Shown here: piece after piece, positions 24,995 through 34,255 of the stretch | Numbering within the stretch: the stretch's first letter is position 1 | Layout of the letters: every line of letters begins with the position of its first letter | From: Microbacterium yannicii PS01 | GTDB lineage: Bacteria; Actinomycetota; Actinomycetes; Actinomycetales; Microbacteriaceae | Reading direction: 5' to 3' | DNA length: 64,000 bases | NCBI RefSeq assembly: GCF_000304335.1 | Contig: NZ_CAJF01000023.1 | Span: forward strand, 1 to 64,000 | Made by a program: the position numbers and the translations under genes | Notes under the pieces: model-generated | What the model was told of the DNA's origin: nothing | The model's input: only the letters and a program-made list of their open reading frames with translations | Database searches by the model: none

Positions 24995-25828
24995 GTGAGC
25001 GCGATCCCGTCCGTGACGCTGAACGACGGAGCCTGGTTCCCCGAGCTGGGGCTGGGCACCTACAACCTGCGCGGAACGGAAGGCGTCGAGGCGATGGTCT
25101 CGGCGATCGAGACCGGGTACCGGCTGCTCGACACCGCGGTGAACTACGAGAACGAGCGCGAGGTCGGCGAGGCGGTGCGCCGCAGCGGAGTGCCGCGCGA
25201 TGAGCTGCTGGTGGCGTCGAAGATCCCCGGCCGCCACCATGGCCGCCAGGAGGCCATCGACAGCGTCAAGGGCTCGCTCGGGATGCTGGACCTCGACCGC
25301 ATCGACCTGCACCTCATCCACTGGCCGAACCCCAGCGTGGGCCGGTACGTCGACACCTGGCAGGGGCTCATCGAGGCGCGGCAGCAGGGACTGGTGCGCT
25401 CGATCGGCGTCTCGAACTTCACCGAGTCGATGCTCACGGAGCTCATCGAAGAGACAGGCGTGGTCCCGGCGGTGAATCAGGTGGAGCTGCACCCGTACTT
25501 CCCGCAAGAGAGGCTGCGCGCCTTCCACGCGCAGCACGGGATCCGCACCGAGAGCTGGAGCCCGCTCGCCCGTCGCAGCGAACTGCTGACCGAGCAGCTC
25601 CTGCACGAGCTCGCCACGATCTACGAGGTGACCCCGACACAGGTCGTGCTGCGGTGGCACACCCAGCTGGGCAGTACGCCGATCCCGAAGTCGTCGGACC
25701 CCGACCGGCAGCGCGAGAACGCCGACGTCTTCGACTTCACGCTCACCGAGGAGCAGATCGCCGCGATCAGCGCCCTGGAGCGCGGCCGCCTGTGGGGTGC
25801 CGATCCCGACACTCACGAGGAGATGTAG
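24995..25828 (+). CDS. Aldo/keto reductase
   Basis: A 277-residue NAD(P)H-dependent aldo/keto reductase. The catalytic tetrad is present: Asp in LLDTAVNY, Tyr in NYENE, Lys in VASKIPG and His in LHLIHWPNP. GVSNF and the C-terminal cofactor block PIPKSS are also clear. Members like this reduce aldehydes, 2,5-diketogluconate or methylglyoxal; the substrate is not predictable. GTG at 24995 follows CAGGGAG and fits the family N terminus (VTLNDGAWFPELGLGTY). The open frame from 24791 overlaps the acidic protein gene and is rejected. Confidence 0.93.
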   Translation: MSAIPSVTLNDGAWFPELGLGTYNLRGTEGVEAMVSAIETGYRLLDTAVNYENEREVGEAVRRSGVPRDELLVASKIPGRHHGRQEAIDSVKGSLGMLDLDRIDLHLIHWPNPSVGRYVDTWQGLIEARQQGLVRSIGVSNFTESMLTELIEETGVVPAVNQVELHPYFPQERLRAFHAQHGIRTESWSPLARRSELLTEQLLHELATIYEVTPTQVVLRWHTQLGSTPIPKSSDPDRQRENADVFDFTLTEEQIAAISALERGRLWGADPDTHEEM

Positions 25829-25855
25829 GGCCCGGCGCCGGGCCGGCGCCAGGCA

Positions 25856-26602
25856 TCACGCGTCGGGAAGTGCGTCGAGCCACTCCGGATAGGTCTGTCG
25901 GCCGAGCAGGGCGCCAGGACCGGGCAGCAGCCTGCCCGACGTGAGCGCGTGGCCGTACGCGCCCGGCGGCGTCACCGCCGGGACGCGCCTCCGATATCCG
26001 ATGGCGTGCGCGTAGTCACGGATCATGTCCGACAGGCTCTCTTCGCGCGGCCCGGCCAGATCGGCGGCTCTTCCGGAGGGCCCCGCCTCGGCCAGGTCCA
26101 CAAGATGCTCGGCGACCTCGCGAACCGCGATGGGCTGCACCCGGCCGCGAGGAGCGGTGTGCACGCCGACGTGTCCGCGGTGGAAGAGCATGGCGGCGAA
26201 CTCGTGGAACTGCGTGGCGCGCAGCACCGTCCACGGGATCGGGCCGCCGGCGATCAGCCTCTCCTGGACGAGCTTGCCGGCGTAGTAGCCGTCGGGCGCG
26301 GCCTCCGCTCCGACAATGGTGAGCGCGACATGATGCGACACCCGGGCTCGGCGCTCCGCGGTCAGGAGGCTCTTGGTGGCGCCGGCGAAGAACGACACCG
26401 AGACGTCCGGCTTCGCCGTCGTGACGTTGCTCACATCGATGACCGCGTCGGCGCCGTCGAGCCTGCCCGCGAGCCCGGCGCCGCTGAGCAGCTCGACTCC
26501 CGTGGCGCGTGACAGCACCGTGACCTCGTGCCCGCGCGCGTAGGCCACGTCGACGACATGCGCGCCGGTCAGCCCGGTTCCGCCGGCGATTGCGAGCTTC
26601 AC
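25856..26602 (-). CDS. NmrA/atypical-SDR type NAD(P)-binding protein
   Basis: A 248-residue Rossmann protein. GGTGLTG near residue 7 is the dinucleotide-binding loop, DAVIDVSNVTT the strand 4 region, and DGYYAGK carries the YxxxK pair. It is a paralogue of its upstream neighbour, sharing ILRATQFHEFA-like and LAGPREE blocks. Such nucleoside-diphosphate-sugar epimerase-like proteins are often paired with ECF41 sigma factors, one of which is encoded divergently at 27538. The reaction is unknown. Confidence 0.87.
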   Translation of the reverse strand: MKLAIAGGTGLTGAHVVDVAYARGHEVTVLSRATGVELLSGAGLAGRLDGADAVIDVSNVTTAKPDVSVSFFAGATKSLLTAERRARVSHHVALTIVGAEAAPDGYYAGKLVQERLIAGGPIPWTVLRATQFHEFAAMLFHRGHVGVHTAPRGRVQPIAVREVAEHLVDLAEAGPSGRAADLAGPREESLSDMIRDYAHAIGYRRRVPAVTPPGAYGHALTSGRLLPGPGALLGRQTYPEWLDALPDA

Positions 26603-26673
26603 GTCGTCCCCTCGTGTCGGCGCTTCGTGTCAGGTCTCCATCGTGTCGACTGCAGCCGCGCGAGGAAAGACGT

Positions 26674-27447
26674 TCAGTCGAGCTCGTCCAGCCAGTCGGC
26701 GAATGTCTGGGTGCCGAGGACGGCGTGCTCGTCCGGGAGCGCGTACCCGGCGCGCATCCCCTTCATCTGCTTGCCCGGCAGGCTCACCGAGGGCACCCAG
26801 CCGCGGTGGCGGGTGCGTCGCGCGTAGCGCCGGACCATGTCGTCGAGCCGCTCCTCGCGCGGGCCGGCGAGATCGTCGGCGCGGCCGCCCGGAGCCCCGG
26901 CAGCGAGTGTCGCGAGGTGCTCGCCGACCTCGCGCGCGGCGATCGGCTGGACGGGGGCTCGCGGAGCGAGGTGCAGCGGACCCAGTCTCGCGCGGGAGAA
27001 CAGCTGCCCGGCGAACTCATGGAACTGGGTCGCTCGCAGAATCGTCCACGGGCCGGCGGATGCCTCGACCACCGCCTCCTGTGCCACCTTGCCGGCGTAG
27101 TAGTCGTAGGGCATGCGGTCGACGCCGACGATCGAGAGGAGCACGAGGTGCCCGACGCCGGCGTGCTCCGCTGCGGCGATGAGATTGCCCGTCGCGGCAC
27201 GGAAGAAGTCGGTGGATCGGCCGGCCGAGAGGGTCGTCACGTTCGAGGTGTCGATGACCGCATCGACGCCGTCGAGGGCGGCGTCCAGCCCGCGGCCCGA
27301 CACGAGGTCGACGCCACGGCCGCGAGTGAGGACGCGGCATTCGTGCCCCTGGGCGCGGACGGCGTCGACGGTGTGGCGCCCGACGACGCCGGTGCCGCCG
27401 GCGACGGCGATGACGAGAGGATGCGACGGAGTATGCGAGGAGCTCAT
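26674..27447 (-). CDS. NmrA/atypical-SDR type NAD(P)-binding protein, paralogue
   Basis: A 257-residue paralogue of the protein encoded just downstream (25856-26602). GGTGVVG is the NAD(P) loop, DAVIDTSNVTT and DYYAGK match the neighbour, and ILRATQFHEFA and LAGPREERLDDM are shared. The tandem pair with 71 bp between genes probably arose by duplication. The start is 90 bp from the ECF41-type sigma factor gene, with a 25-bp perfect palindrome in the gap, so co-regulation with the sigma factor is likely. Confidence 0.87.
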   Translation of the reverse strand: MSSSHTPSHPLVIAVAGGTGVVGRHTVDAVRAQGHECRVLTRGRGVDLVSGRGLDAALDGVDAVIDTSNVTTLSAGRSTDFFRAATGNLIAAAEHAGVGHLVLLSIVGVDRMPYDYYAGKVAQEAVVEASAGPWTILRATQFHEFAGQLFSRARLGPLHLAPRAPVQPIAAREVGEHLATLAAGAPGGRADDLAGPREERLDDMVRRYARRTRHRGWVPSVSLPGKQMKGMRAGYALPDEHAVLGTQTFADWLDELD

Positions 27448-27472
27448 GCATATGCGACGACGCGGACCGACA

Positions 27473-27497
27473 GAATGTGAGCGGATCGCTCACATTC
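27473..27497. promoter_or_regulatory. 25-bp perfect palindrome between epimerase and sigma genes
   Basis: GAATGTGAGCG-GAT-CGCTCACATTC. Both arms are 11 bp without mismatch. On the plus strand TGTGAGC is followed 16 bp later by CGAC, which resembles the ECF41 promoter pattern I recall from the literature (TGTCACA-N16-CGTC). It could be a promoter pair or a repressor site. Confidence 0.65.
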
Positions 27498-27537
27498 GCG
27501 ACGGCTACGTCGTCGCCTTTCCTGAAGGCGCTGTTGG

Positions 27538-28449
27538 ATGGAGGCTGACGTGAACGACATCGAGATGCTCGAGGCGGAGCGCCGCACCCTGCTGGCGCTG
27601 TCGTACCGGATGCTGGGGACCGTCGCCGATGCCGAGGACGCCGTGCAGGAGACGTATGTCCGCTGGTATCGACTGACGGATGCCGAGCGCGACGCCATCC
27701 GCAACCCCGGGGCCTGGCTGACCAGGGTGGCGAGCCGCGTGTGCCTCGACATGCTCGGGTCGGCCCGCGCTCGCCGCGAGCGGTATGTCGGGGAGTGGCT
27801 TCCCGAGCCGGTGCCCGGCGGCTGGCCCGGCCGGCGCGAGCCGCTGGTCGCGGCATCCGTCCCGGTCGATCCGCTGGACCGCGTGACCCTCGACGATGCC
27901 GTGTCGACCGCGCTGCTCGTCGTGCTCGAGTCGCTGACGCCGGCGGAGCGGGTGGCTTTCGTGCTGCACGACGTCTTCGGCGTGCCCTTCGACGAGATTG
28001 CGGAGACCGTGGGAAGAAGCACGGATGCTGCGCGCCAGCTCGCCTCGAAGGCTCGGCGCCGCGTGCACGAGCAACGCGGCGGCGCAGCGACACGCGAAGA
28101 GCACGATGCCGTCGCCCGCGCGTTCGCCGCCGCCACCATGACCGGAGACCTCGAGGGACTCATCGCCGTGCTCGACCCGGACGCTGTCGCACGCAGCGAC
28201 GGCGGCGGACGCGTGTCGGCGGCGCTGCGGCCGGTCGTCGGCGCAGACAGGGTGGCCCGGTTCCTGCTGGGACTTCCGCGGCTCGCGCCCGGGGCGGTGC
28301 TGTCGCCGATCGAGACCGCGGACGGACTCGGCTTCCTCGCGACGGTGGACGGTGTCGCAGACACCGTCATCTCGATCGCGGTCGCGGATGGCCGCGTCAC
28401 CGATGTCTACCTCGTGCGCAACCCCGACAAGCTCACGCTCTGGCGCTGA
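27538..28449 (+). CDS. ECF41-type sigma factor (SigJ-like) with SnoaL-like tail
   Basis: A 303-residue extracytoplasmic-function sigma factor. Sigma2 covers about 10-80 (LSYRMLGTVADAEDAVQETYVRWY), sigma4 about 125-180 (LTPAERVAFVLHDVFGVPFDEIAETVG). A C-terminal SnoaL-like extension from about 195 to 300 ends with RNPDKLTLWR. The NPDKL motif and extension mark the ECF41 group, where the tail itself modulates activity instead of an anti-sigma factor. Divergent oxidoreductase/epimerase genes are the typical ECF41 targets, as found here. GTG at 27550 with GGATGGAGG before it is an equally good start. Confidence 0.9.
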   Translation: MEADVNDIEMLEAERRTLLALSYRMLGTVADAEDAVQETYVRWYRLTDAERDAIRNPGAWLTRVASRVCLDMLGSARARRERYVGEWLPEPVPGGWPGRREPLVAASVPVDPLDRVTLDDAVSTALLVVLESLTPAERVAFVLHDVFGVPFDEIAETVGRSTDAARQLASKARRRVHEQRGGAATREEHDAVARAFAAATMTGDLEGLIAVLDPDAVARSDGGGRVSAALRPVVGADRVARFLLGLPRLAPGAVLSPIETADGLGFLATVDGVADTVISIAVADGRVTDVYLVRNPDKLTLWR

Positions 28450-28496
28450 CCGCGCGTGCGGGGCCGCACGGGAGCGTGCGGAGTTACGTTGGAGGA

Positions 28497-30626
28497 ATGC
28501 CGACTCCCTTCGATTCTCTCGACGACTACATCGCTCTTCCGCGAGTCGAAGGACTCGCCCTGTCACCGGACGGCACGACCGCCGTACTCACCGTCGCCGC
28601 GCTGAAGAAGGACGGCACCGGATACGAGCGTTCGCTGTGGCGCGTCCCGACCCGCGGCGACGGCGGACCGCGACGCCTCACCCGCTCCGCGAAGGGCGAG
28701 TCGGGCGCGGCGTTCACCCCGGCGGGAGACGTGCTGTTCGTCTCGGCCCGCCCCGACGCCGAGTCCGAGGACGACGACGAATCCGGCCAGCTGTGGCTGC
28801 TGCCGGCCGGCGGCGGCGAGGCGCGACCCGTGACCCGCCTGGCGGGCGGCGTCGACGGCATCGCCGCGGTCGCGGAGCAGGCGGACCGCGTCGTGGTCGC
28901 GGCATCCCTCCTCCCGGGTGCGGAGTCGCTGGAAGCGGAGGCGTCGCTGCGCGGAAGGCGCAAGAAGAGGAAGGTCTCGGCGATCCTGCACGAGGCGTAC
29001 CCCATCCGCTACTGGGACCATGACCTCGGTCCGGCCGAGCCGCACCTGCTCTCGGTCGATCTCGGCGACCTGCAGGACACCGTCGCCGCGGCGGTCGCCG
29101 AATCGTCGGCTCAGGCGGAGTCGACGGCGGATGCCGCGGCCGAGGCGGCCGGTGCCGATTCCGGCGCCGGCCCCGACGAGCAGCCGTATCCCGCGACCCT
29201 GCCGCGTCCGCGCGACCTCACGCCCCGGCCCGGACGTTCGGCCGATCACGCCGAGGCGGCGCTGACGCCCGACGGTGCGACCCTCATCGTCTCGCTGCAG
29301 CGCCCGGAGCAGCGGGGCGGGCGCCGCATCATCGTCTCGATCGACACGGCCACCGGCGCGCGCACCACGCTCTTCGACGAGGTCGGCGCCGACTTCGAGG
29401 CGCCGACGATCAGCCACGACGGCACGCGACTGGCCTTCCTGCGCACCGAGAAGAGCACGCCGGCCGCGCCGACCGACTACGAGGTGTGGGTGGCCGACCT
29501 CGACGGGGCGGCCGCCCGTCGGATCGCCGAGGGATGGGACCGCTGGGCGTCGTCCTTCGTGTTCGATGCCGGCGACGAGGCTCTTGTCGCGACGGCGGAC
29601 GCGAACGGCCGCGGTCCGGTGTTCCGGCTCCCGCTCGACGGCTCAGCCCCGAGTCAGCTGACGGACGACGACTTCACGTACACGCACGTGGCGGTGGATC
29701 GCACGACCGGCGATCTCGTGGCGCTGCGCTCGTCGTGGGTCGTGCCTCCGCACCCCGTCCGCATCGACCCGAACGGCACGGTGACTACACTGGCGACTCC
29801 GGCGCCCGCGCCGGCCGCCCCGGGCACGATCACCGAGGTGGAGACGACCGCCTCGGACGGCGCCCGCGTGCGCGGCTGGCTGCTTCTGCCCGACGGTGCG
29901 TCGGCGGATGCCGCGGCACCGCTGCTGCTGTGGATCCACGGTGGTCCCCTTAACAGCTGGAACGCGTGGAGCTGGCGCTGGGCGCCGCTCCTCGCGGTCG
30001 CCCGCGGCTATGCCGTGCTGCTGCCCGACCCGGCGCTGTCGACCGGCTACGGCCTGGACTTCATCGCGCGCGGCTGGAACAGCTGGGGCGGCAAGCCCTA
30101 CACCGACCTCATGTCGATCACCGATGCGGCGGTCGCTCGCGATGACATCGACGAGACGCGCACCGCGGCGATGGGCGGATCGTTCGGCGGCTACATGGCC
30201 AACTGGGTGGCGGGCCACACCGACCGCTTCCGGGCGATCGTCACCCACGCGAGCCTGTGGGCGCTCGATCAGTTCGCCGGCACCACCGACGACTCGGAGT
30301 ACTGGCAGCGCATCTTCACGGCAGAGGCGATGCTCGAGAACTCGCCGCATCGCTTCGTCTCCGACATCCGCACGCCGCTGATGGTCGTCCACGGCGACAA
30401 GGACTACCGCGTGCCGGTCGGCGAGGGCCTGCGACTGTGGTCGGAGCTCGCCGAGCACCACGCCGACGAGGACGGCCACATGCCGCACCGGTTCCTGTAC
30501 TTCCCGGACGAGAACCACTGGGTGCTGAAGCCTCAGCATGCGATCGTCTGGTACGAGACCGTGTTCGCGTTCCTCGCCCAGCACGTCCTCGGCGAGGAGT
30601 TCGAGAGGCCCGAGCTGCTCGGCTGA
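28497..30626 (+). CDS. S9 family prolyl oligopeptidase-like peptidase
   Basis: A 709-residue serine peptidase of the S9 (acylaminoacyl peptidase-like) family. The N-terminal two thirds form a beta-propeller with WD40/PD40-like blocks such as ALSPDGTTAVLTV and ISHDGTRLAFL. It is interrupted by a low-complexity Ala/Glu insertion at about 200-235. The C-terminal alpha/beta hydrolase domain has Ser in GGSFGGYMANW, Asp in VVHGDKDYRVP and His in PDENHWV. There is no signal peptide, so it cleaves short peptides in the cytoplasm. TTGGAGGA lies directly before the ATG. Confidence 0.93.
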   Translation: MPTPFDSLDDYIALPRVEGLALSPDGTTAVLTVAALKKDGTGYERSLWRVPTRGDGGPRRLTRSAKGESGAAFTPAGDVLFVSARPDAESEDDDESGQLWLLPAGGGEARPVTRLAGGVDGIAAVAEQADRVVVAASLLPGAESLEAEASLRGRRKKRKVSAILHEAYPIRYWDHDLGPAEPHLLSVDLGDLQDTVAAAVAESSAQAESTADAAAEAAGADSGAGPDEQPYPATLPRPRDLTPRPGRSADHAEAALTPDGATLIVSLQRPEQRGGRRIIVSIDTATGARTTLFDEVGADFEAPTISHDGTRLAFLRTEKSTPAAPTDYEVWVADLDGAAARRIAEGWDRWASSFVFDAGDEALVATADANGRGPVFRLPLDGSAPSQLTDDDFTYTHVAVDRTTGDLVALRSSWVVPPHPVRIDPNGTVTTLATPAPAPAAPGTITEVETTASDGARVRGWLLLPDGASADAAAPLLLWIHGGPLNSWNAWSWRWAPLLAVARGYAVLLPDPALSTGYGLDFIARGWNSWGGKPYTDLMSITDAAVARDDIDETRTAAMGGSFGGYMANWVAGHTDRFRAIVTHASLWALDQFAGTTDDSEYWQRIFTAEAMLENSPHRFVSDIRTPLMVVHGDKDYRVPVGEGLRLWSELAEHHADEDGHMPHRFLYFPDENHWVLKPQHAIVWYETVFAFLAQHVLGEEFERPELLG

Positions 30627-30639
30627 CGCCGAGCCGGCC

Positions 30640-31425
30640 TCAGTGCGGGGCGTGGTACTCGGTCTCGCCGCGCTTCCAGTAGCCCTTCACGATCACCTGG
30701 GCGGCGTCGAGACCCCAGCGCTCGAGCAGCAGGGCTCGCCCGGCCTTGACGATCGACTGCTCGGCCGCCACGAAGCCGAAGACCGCGCCGGCGGGCCGGT
30801 CGGCCTCCGTGAACGCCTCCAACCGGGCGGTGAGGGCGCTGCCCGCGGGCTCGTCACCGCGATGCGCGTACTCGACCACGACACCGGCAGGAGCGTCGAT
30901 GGCGAGCTCGTGCGCCGCGTCCGCCACCTCGACGACGACGCGACCGATCGCATCGGCATCCATCGCCTGGGCGAAGCGGCGGATCGCGGGCACCGCGGTC
31001 TCGTCGCCGGCCAGGAGCCAGGCGTCGGGACGACCCGCCAGGACCTTCGAGCCGCGGGGACCGCCGACTCCCGCGCTCGAGCCGAGGGGCGCGGTCGCCG
31101 CCCACGCCGCCGCGACGCCGGCGGTGCCCGACGCGGGGTCGCCGTGGATCGCGAACTCGAGATCGAGCCAGTCATCTCCCCACGCCAAGGGTGTGTACTC
31201 GCGGTTCGGGGCCGCGCGCATCTCCTCGACCGAGAGCGGATCGCCCTCGGGGAAGAAGATGCGGATGTGGTCGTCGGCGCCGAGGGAGGTGAAGCCGGCC
31301 AGCTCGGGGCTCTCGAGGCGCACGCGCACGTACGAGGGAGTCAGCCATTCACGCGCGATGAGCGTGACGCGGCGGAACCGCAGCTCGATCCCCGTCGGCT
31401 CGAGAGTGAAGGCGGTGGTAGTCAT
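30640..31425 (-). CDS. Siderophore-interacting protein (ferric reductase)
   Basis: A 261-residue SIP-family flavoprotein that reduces the iron of imported ferric siderophores. The FAD-binding barrel runs from RFRRVTLIAREWLTP to about 120, and the NAD(P)H-binding part includes AWLLAGDETAVPAIRRFA. The C terminus holds VKGYWKRGETEYH, a family hallmark. GGAGAACGAC supports ATG 31425. It is the last gene of the siderophore operon, 38 bp after the ATPase gene. Confidence 0.93.
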   Translation of the reverse strand: MTTTAFTLEPTGIELRFRRVTLIAREWLTPSYVRVRLESPELAGFTSLGADDHIRIFFPEGDPLSVEEMRAAPNREYTPLAWGDDWLDLEFAIHGDPASGTAGVAAAWAATAPLGSSAGVGGPRGSKVLAGRPDAWLLAGDETAVPAIRRFAQAMDADAIGRVVVEVADAAHELAIDAPAGVVVEYAHRGDEPAGSALTARLEAFTEADRPAGAVFGFVAAEQSIVKAGRALLLERWGLDAAQVIVKGYWKRGETEYHAPH

Positions 31426-31463
31426 GTCGTTCTCCGGATTCCTCAGGTCTTGCCGCAGCGTGG

Positions 31464-32216
31464 TCATTCCCAGATCACGATGGGGCGGTCGTCGATGCGC
31501 GCGACGCGCGCGGGGGTGTCGTAGAGGGCCGCCAGGCGCTCGGCGGTGACGACGTCGGCGACGGCGCCGTGGTGCACGACCCGGCCGTCGCGCATCGCGA
31601 CGATGTCGTCGGCGTACTGCGCCGCGACGTTGATGTCGTGCAGAACCACGACCACCGTCATCCGCCGTTCGTCGGCCAGCCGGCGCAGCAGCTTCATCAG
31701 TCCCACGCCATGGCGCGGGTCGAGGTTGTTCAGCGGCTCGTCCAGGAGCAGGTGGTCGGTGTCCTGTGCGAGCGCCATGGCGACGAAGGCGCGCTGGCGC
31801 TGCCCGCCCGACAGCTCGTCGAGGAACCGGCCGCGCACTGCGTCGAGGTCGAGAAGCTCGATGGCGCTGTCGACGTGCACGCGGTCGTCGTGCGTGCGAC
31901 CGGAGCCGCCGTGCGGGAATCGTCCGTACGAGACGAGGTCGTCGACGCTCAGCCGGATCGCGAGGTGGTTGTCCTGCCGCAGGATCGCGAGCCGCCGGGC
32001 GAGTGCTCGCGACTTCGTCGTGGCCACATCGAGGCCGTCGACGGTGATCTGGCCGCCGTCCGTGCCGACGAGGCGTCCGATCGCGGCCAGAAGCGTGGAC
32101 TTGCCGGCGCCGTTGGGTCCGATGATCGCGGTGACACCGGGACGGATGTCGATCGAGACGTCGTCCACGGCGACGAACGAGCCGTGGCGCTTGACCACCG
32201 AGTCGGTGCGGATCAT
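31464..32216 (-). CDS. Iron-siderophore ABC transporter, ATP-binding protein
   Basis: A 250-residue ABC ATPase of the FepC type. Walker A is GPNGAGKST, the Q-loop ILRQD, the signature LSGGQRQRA, Walker B HLLLDEP, and the H-loop VVLHD. It powers import through the two FecCD permeases encoded upstream. Its ATG overlaps the stop codon of the preceding permease (ATGA), indicating coupled translation. The helix-rich insertion after Walker A includes GRFPHGG, common in siderophore ATPases. Confidence 0.95.
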   Translation of the reverse strand: MIRTDSVVKRHGSFVAVDDVSIDIRPGVTAIIGPNGAGKSTLLAAIGRLVGTDGGQITVDGLDVATTKSRALARRLAILRQDNHLAIRLSVDDLVSYGRFPHGGSGRTHDDRVHVDSAIELLDLDAVRGRFLDELSGGQRQRAFVAMALAQDTDHLLLDEPLNNLDPRHGVGLMKLLRRLADERRMTVVVVLHDINVAAQYADDIVAMRDGRVVHHGAVADVVTAERLAALYDTPARVARIDDRPIVIWE

Positions 32217-33208
32217 CAGCGGGCCCTTCCGGTGAGAACGAGGGTGATGAAGAACAGGCCGCCGACGAACTCGATCACGATCGGCAGCTCGGTGCCGAAC
32301 CCGAGCAGGCGGGCCAGGATGAGCTGCCCGCCGACCAGGGCGATCACGCCGATCGCGATCGAGGCGGGGACGCTCCGCAGATGGCGATGGCCGACCGCGC
32401 CATACGCGAGGTTGGCCACGATCAGGCCGAAGAACGTGACCGGACCGACGAGGGCGGTGGATGCCGCCACCATCGCCGCGATCGCCACGATGACGTGCAT
32501 CACCACGCGCCGATGGTCCACGCCGAGCGAGATCGCCCGGCTCTCGCCGAGCGAGAGCACGTCGAGTTCACGGCGTATCGGCCACAGCGACGCCAGCGCG
32601 ATCGCGACGAGGAGTCCGGTCGGCAGCAGCAGTTCGCGGTCGACGGAGGTGAAGCTGGCGAAGGTGAGGTCCTGCAGGATCGCGAAGGTATCGGGGTCGA
32701 GCAGTCGCTGGAGGAAGCCCGTGACCGACCGGAACATCACCCCGAGGACGAGGCCGGCGAGCACGATCACGTGCAGGTCGAGCCTGCGCCGCTGGAAGAG
32801 CCACCAGTACAGCAGCACGACGGATCCGGTCATCAGGACCAGCTCGACGATCCACGACATCAGCGGCGGCGCGCCCACCAGAAGGGCGGGGCCGACCGCG
32901 AAGGCGACGAGCGTCTGGATCGCCAGGAAGACCGCGTCGAACCCCATGATCCCGGGGGTCAGGATGCGGTTGGCGGTGATGGTCTGGAAGAGCACCGTCG
33001 CCGCTCCGATAGCCGCCGCGGCGATGACCATTCCGGCGATCGTGCGTGCGCGCAGGCCGAGGGCGTACTCCCACTTGCCGGGGAGATCGGTGAACAGGAA
33101 GAGCGCGACCATCACGAGCGCTGCGGCGCTCAGGAGCAGCAGCGCGGCGACCGGATGCCGCAGCTGACGGGTCGCGCGCCGGGCGCCGTCGAGGAACGTC
33201 GTCGTCAT
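32216..33208 (-). CDS. Iron-siderophore ABC transporter permease 2 (FecCD)
   Basis: A 330-residue FecCD permease with about nine or ten helices. Family blocks are LFQTITANRILTPGIMGFDAVF and LGVDHRRV in the coupling region, then TALVGPVTFFGLIVANLA near residue 260. It pairs with the preceding permease as a heterodimer in the inner membrane. Start ATG 33208 overlaps the upstream permease stop, and its own stop overlaps the ATPase start. Confidence 0.93.
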   Translation of the reverse strand: MTTTFLDGARRATRQLRHPVAALLLLSAAALVMVALFLFTDLPGKWEYALGLRARTIAGMVIAAAAIGAATVLFQTITANRILTPGIMGFDAVFLAIQTLVAFAVGPALLVGAPPLMSWIVELVLMTGSVVLLYWWLFQRRRLDLHVIVLAGLVLGVMFRSVTGFLQRLLDPDTFAILQDLTFASFTSVDRELLLPTGLLVAIALASLWPIRRELDVLSLGESRAISLGVDHRRVVMHVIVAIAAMVAASTALVGPVTFFGLIVANLAYGAVGHRHLRSVPASIAIGVIALVGGQLILARLLGFGTELPIVIEFVGGLFFITLVLTGRAR

Positions 33209-34173
33209 GCCGGGTCCTTCGTAAGAGCCTTCTGCTGCCTGCCGGCGCCGCGCCGCGGGCTGAGGCCGGCGGCATCCACCGGTCGCGCGGTTCCCAGCAG
33301 CAGCCAGAGGAATACCGCGCCGCCGAGCACGCCCATCACGATCGAGATCGGCAGCTCGAACGGGAACCGCACGACCCGGCCGACGATGTCGCACAGCAGC
33401 ACGATCGCGGCGCCGAGGAGAGCGACGAGCGGCACCGCGCGGCGCATGTTGTCGCCGATGAGGCGGCTGACGATGTTGGGTGCGATGAGGCCGAGGAACG
33501 GCAGAGCGCCGGTGACCGCCATCAGGATGCCGGTGACGAGCGCGATGATCGTGACGCCGAGGCCCATCACGCCCCGGGTGTTCAAGCCCAATCCCCGTGC
33601 GGCGTCGTCGCCGAGTCCGGCGACCGTGAACCGGTCGGCCGCGATCCACGCGACCAGTGCCGCCGCGGCAGCGAGGTAGAGGATCTCGTAGCGACCGCGG
33701 AGGATGCTCGAGAAGTCGCCGACTCCCCAGCTCAGCAGCTCTTGTAGCATGTCGCCGCGGTAGGCGATGAAGGTCGTGACCGCGCCGATGACCCCGCCGT
33801 AGAGGATGCCGACGATCGGGACGAGCACGCTCGAGCGAGAAGGGATCCGTCGCGCGAGCATGAGGAACCCGATCACACCGACCAGAGCGCCCAGCGCCGC
33901 GAGGATCGCCTTGCCCCAGATCGGAAGCCCGGGCGTCGTCAGCAGCACGGCCAGCAGAGCCAGGCTCGCGGCATCCGTCGCGCCGGTGGTGCCCGGTTCG
34001 ACGAACCGGTTGCGCACGAGGAGCTGCATGATGAGGCCGGTGATCGCGAACGCGGCGCCGGCCAGGATCAGGGCCACCGTCCGCGGGATGCGGCTCGCGA
34101 ACAGGATGAAGCCATCGAGCTCGGCGACGCCGATGAACAGCGAGATCGTCGCGAGGGCGGCCACCGTGGCCAC
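33205..34173 (-). CDS. Iron-siderophore ABC transporter permease 1 (FecCD)
   Basis: A 322-residue FecCD permease. LAGAAFAITGLIMQLLVRNRFVEP and later GALPFLGLIAPNIVSRLIG are the family signatures, and the cytoplasmic tail is basic. The GTG at 34173 opens directly in the first helix and has only a weak ribosome binding site. The same frame stays open upstream (TRLSPTLWIVAG), so translation may really begin further 5', perhaps at a non-canonical CTG near 34210 that has GGGAG 8-9 bp upstream. It follows the binding-protein gene in the operon. Confidence 0.9.
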   Translation of the reverse strand: MATVAALATISLFIGVAELDGFILFASRIPRTVALILAGAAFAITGLIMQLLVRNRFVEPGTTGATDAASLALLAVLLTTPGLPIWGKAILAALGALVGVIGFLMLARRIPSRSSVLVPIVGILYGGVIGAVTTFIAYRGDMLQELLSWGVGDFSSILRGRYEILYLAAAAALVAWIAADRFTVAGLGDDAARGLGLNTRGVMGLGVTIIALVTGILMAVTGALPFLGLIAPNIVSRLIGDNMRRAVPLVALLGAAIVLLCDIVGRVVRFPFELPISIVMGVLGGAVFLWLLLGTARPVDAAGLSPRRGAGRQQKALTKDPA

Positions 34174-34255
34174 CCCCGCGACGATCCACAGCGTGGGGGA
34201 GAGTCGAGTCAGTTCTCTGCGCTCCCGTGTGACAGGTCGTGCATGACGGGGCGGG

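Noticed and set aside
25829-25855. Terminator in the gap between the aldo/keto reductase and epimerase-like genes
   Set aside because: The GC-rich palindromic stretch (GCCCGGCGCCGGGC) has almost no loop and overlaps itself; pairing is possible but not convincing.
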